A stretch of 64,000 bases of DNA from Nocardia sp. CY41 (GTDB taxonomy: Bacteria; Actinomycetota; Actinomycetes; Mycobacteriales; Mycobacteriaceae): contig NZ_VUOS01000001.1 of assembly GCF_009829325.1 (NCBI RefSeq), forward strand, positions 434,001-498,000, written 5' to 3'. This document shows positions 62,535-64,000 of the stretch, in pieces. Each line of letters opens with the position of its first letter. The first letter of the stretch is position 1. The position numbers and the translations under genes were made by a program. The notes under the pieces were generated by a model, which worked only from the letters and a program-made list of their open reading frames with translations, was not told where the DNA came from and ran no database searches.

Positions 62535-63035
62535 ACCGACGATGCCGCACCCGAAACCCGCACAGCGTTGCACGTCCGCCGCAGCGGTACGAAGGGTACA
62601 GAGCTCAACAGCCGCGGGCCGAGCCCCGATCGACTGTCCGAGCAGCGACAACCAGCAAACCGACCGGAAACGTCGTAGTCGCCCGAGATTCCGCTGACCA
62701 TGGGAGCTTGCGGCGCGGCAGCGGCGCAGAGCCGCCCGAGCGGGTAGCCGCGCACCGGGCAACTGTATCCCGCCGAGCCGACCGGCGTAGAGCGCAGTCG
62801 TGAGCGCGATGCGACTTTCGCCCGCACGGGCTGGATCCATTCGGCGCCGATCGGGTGCGCTCTCCGGCATGACCACGCATGGCTTCGGTAGCCGTGACAA
62901 GGCGCCGATCCGGGTGAAGTCGGTGCCGCCGACGAACTCCTACGACGTCGCGCGGGTGGACGACCGCCGCATATGAGCGCCTCGAACTGACGGGGCACGG
63001 CCCCCTATCGCCGGAAGCCACCTGAGCCGTCGAGT
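62535..63035. other. Intergenic stretch, no clear gene
   Basis: About 500 bp between the HbpS-like gene and the recX stop. The only tidy frame is a 35-codon plus-strand ORF at 62,869-62,976 (MTTHGFGSRDKAPIRVKS near its start) with a poor ribosome site. Nothing else is recognisable. Confidence 0.45.
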
Positions 63036-63917
63036 TCAATCGATGGAATCGTCGAGGTCGCCCTCGATCCCCCGCTCGGCCAATTCGGTCTTGACCACCC
63101 GATACGCCATGGACTGACCGTAACCACGGCGGGCCAGCATGCCGACGAGGCGGCGAATCGTCTTCTCGTGGTCCAGTTCTCGTGGGAGCGAGCGCAGTTT
63201 ACGGCGAACCAGCTCGGCGGCGCGGGCCTCCTCGTCGTCGGTGGTGATGGCGTCGAGGGCGGCCGCGGCATCCGACTGCGCGACGCCCTTGCGCCGGAGT
63301 TCCTGCGCGAGCGCCTGCTTGCCCTTGCCGGAGAAGGTATGGCGGGAGTGCACCCACTGCTCCGCGAAGGCGGCATCATCGATGAGGCCCACTTCGCCGA
63401 GGCGGTCGAGCGCGTATTCGCTCACCTCGGGCGCGTACCCTTTGGCGGCCAGACGCTCGGCCAGCTCTGCCCGGCTGCGGGCACGGACGGCCAGCAAGCG
63501 GAGACACGCCTCCTTCGCCTGCTCGACCGTCCCGCCTTCGGATCCGGCCGCCACCGGATCCGCCGACCGGCCTGCGGGCCGACCGGAATCGGTCGAGGGC
63601 GAGCCGGGACGCCCCCGCGCCTCCCGGCGCCCACGACGGGCCCCGGCCGGACGCGCCCGCTGCGGATCGGACGCATCCGGCCGAGTTCCCATGGTGCCCG
63701 GCGCAACCGAACCACCTTCGGTTCTCCGGACGAGCTCGGAATCCTGTTCGTGTACCCGGACGCCTTCCGGCGAACCGGAGCCGGCCAGGAGTTCTTCCAG
63801 TCGGCGCCGCATCTCCTGCACCGCATCGGCCCGTGGCGGCCCGGAGTCGGCCGGAGCCGTCCCGGGCGAGCGCCGGTTCGTCGGCTCAGAAATCGGCGGG
63901 CACCTCCGCGGCCGCAT
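63036..63917 (-). CDS. recX: RecA regulator RecX with long N-terminal extension
   Basis: 293 residues from ATG 63917, which overlaps the recA 3' end by 32 bp; overlapping recA-recX frames are known in mycobacteria. Starts at 63821 (GTG) or 63812 (ATG) are possible. The RecX three-helix repeats begin near residue 130: [40 protein letters not shown] and [21 protein letters not shown]. RecX caps and inhibits RecA filaments. The Arg/Gly/Pro-rich first 125 residues are disordered and unusual for the family. Confidence 0.92.
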   Translation of the reverse strand: MRPRRCPPISEPTNRRSPGTAPADSGPPRADAVQEMRRRLEELLAGSGSPEGVRVHEQDSELVRRTEGGSVAPGTMGTRPDASDPQRARPAGARRGRREARGRPGSPSTDSGRPAGRSADPVAAGSEGGTVEQAKEACLRLLAVRARSRAELAERLAAKGYAPEVSEYALDRLGEVGLIDDAAFAEQWVHSRHTFSGKGKQALAQELRRKGVAQSDAAAALDAITTDDEEARAAELVRRKLRSLPRELDHEKTIRRLVGMLARRGYGQSMAYRVVKTELAERGIEGDLDDSID

Positions 63918-64000
63918 CGGCCGTCACGTCGGCGCCGATGCCGAGCTTCTCCTTGATCTTCTTCTCGATCTCGTCGCGGACGTCGACGTTCTCCAGCAGG
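63886..64000 (-). CDS. recA: RecA recombinase, C-terminal end (partial)
   Basis: The minus strand from the window edge reads [20 protein letters not shown] and ends EVPADF before TGA. This is the typical end of actinobacterial RecA. The rest lies outside the window. Together with lexA at 21.5 kb it completes the SOS core of this region. Confidence 0.93.
   Translation of the reverse strand, partial: LLENVDVRDEIEKKIKEKLGIGADVTADAAAEVPADF

Overview
This window is high-GC actinobacterial chromosome, most likely from a mycolic-acid genus of the Mycobacteriales such as Nocardia. Three things point there. The nrdR / cell-division-suppressor / lexA block and the fadE20-hflX-dapF-miaA-Rv2728c-DUF349-Rv2732c-miaB-gluABCD-recX-recA order follow the Mycobacterium tuberculosis Rv2718c-Rv2737c backbone. 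The SOS boxes are of the mycobacterial type. GTG starts and 4-bp ATGA/GTGA gene junctions are very common. I see no rRNA, tRNA, CRISPR array, insertion sequence or prophage.

Layout. 0-2.6 kb: a Ski2-like DUF3516 helicase. 2.7-5.1 kb: a two-gene polyamine operon, a fold-III decarboxylase followed by a fused AdoMet decarboxylase-spermidine synthase. 5.2-6.9 kb: an SDR/tautomerase unit and its TetR regulator, both carrying the same palindromic operator. 7.4-9.7 kb: divergent oxyR and ahpC-ahpD, closed by a strong terminator. 9.8-14.3 kb: a PhzF-like protein, sigK-rskA with a DUF5134 membrane protein, and a class III aminotransferase. 14.6-22.2 kb: hrpA, nrdR, a secreted unknown, a DivS/ChiZ-like protein and lexA, with four candidate LexA boxes in the lexA/divS gap.

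22.3-23.8 kb holds two small membrane-protein genes preceded by an apparent micropeptide operon: a consensus -10 box, a 51-codon ORF, then a GTGA-coupled 29-residue peptide containing 11 methionines. This is the least explained and most interesting small locus in the window.

23.9-39.6 kb is a complete minus-strand [NiFe]-hydrogenase island. It has hypA-hypB, the structural genes of a group 1h (actinobacterial, high-affinity, no Tat signal) enzyme, a NifU/Rieske-like iron-sulfur protein, and a run of hydrogenase-associated unknowns (DUF5947, DUF6084, a 437-residue protein, a 39-residue DUF6893-like membrane peptide, a disordered protein). Then come the maturation protease, a second hypC, hypF, hypC, hypD, hypE, a nickel permease and DUF6390. 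A Crp/GlxR-type site lies in front of the small subunit. The island sits between lexA and fadE20 of the conserved backbone.

39.8-42.4 kb: a PepSY membrane protein divergent from an OmpR-type two-component system whose kinase has a strongly acidic extracytoplasmic segment. 42.5-43.3 kb: a broken alpha/beta hydrolase. 43.4-59.5 kb: conserved backbone (fadE20, an acyltransferase, hflX, dapF, a TrmH-family methyltransferase, miaA, an Rv2728c-like gene, a DUF349 protein, an Rv2732c-like membrane protein, miaB, gluABCD). 59.6-62.5 kb: a flavin amine oxidase / EamA exporter / HbpS-GlcG operon. 63.0-64.0 kb: recX and the 3' end of recA.
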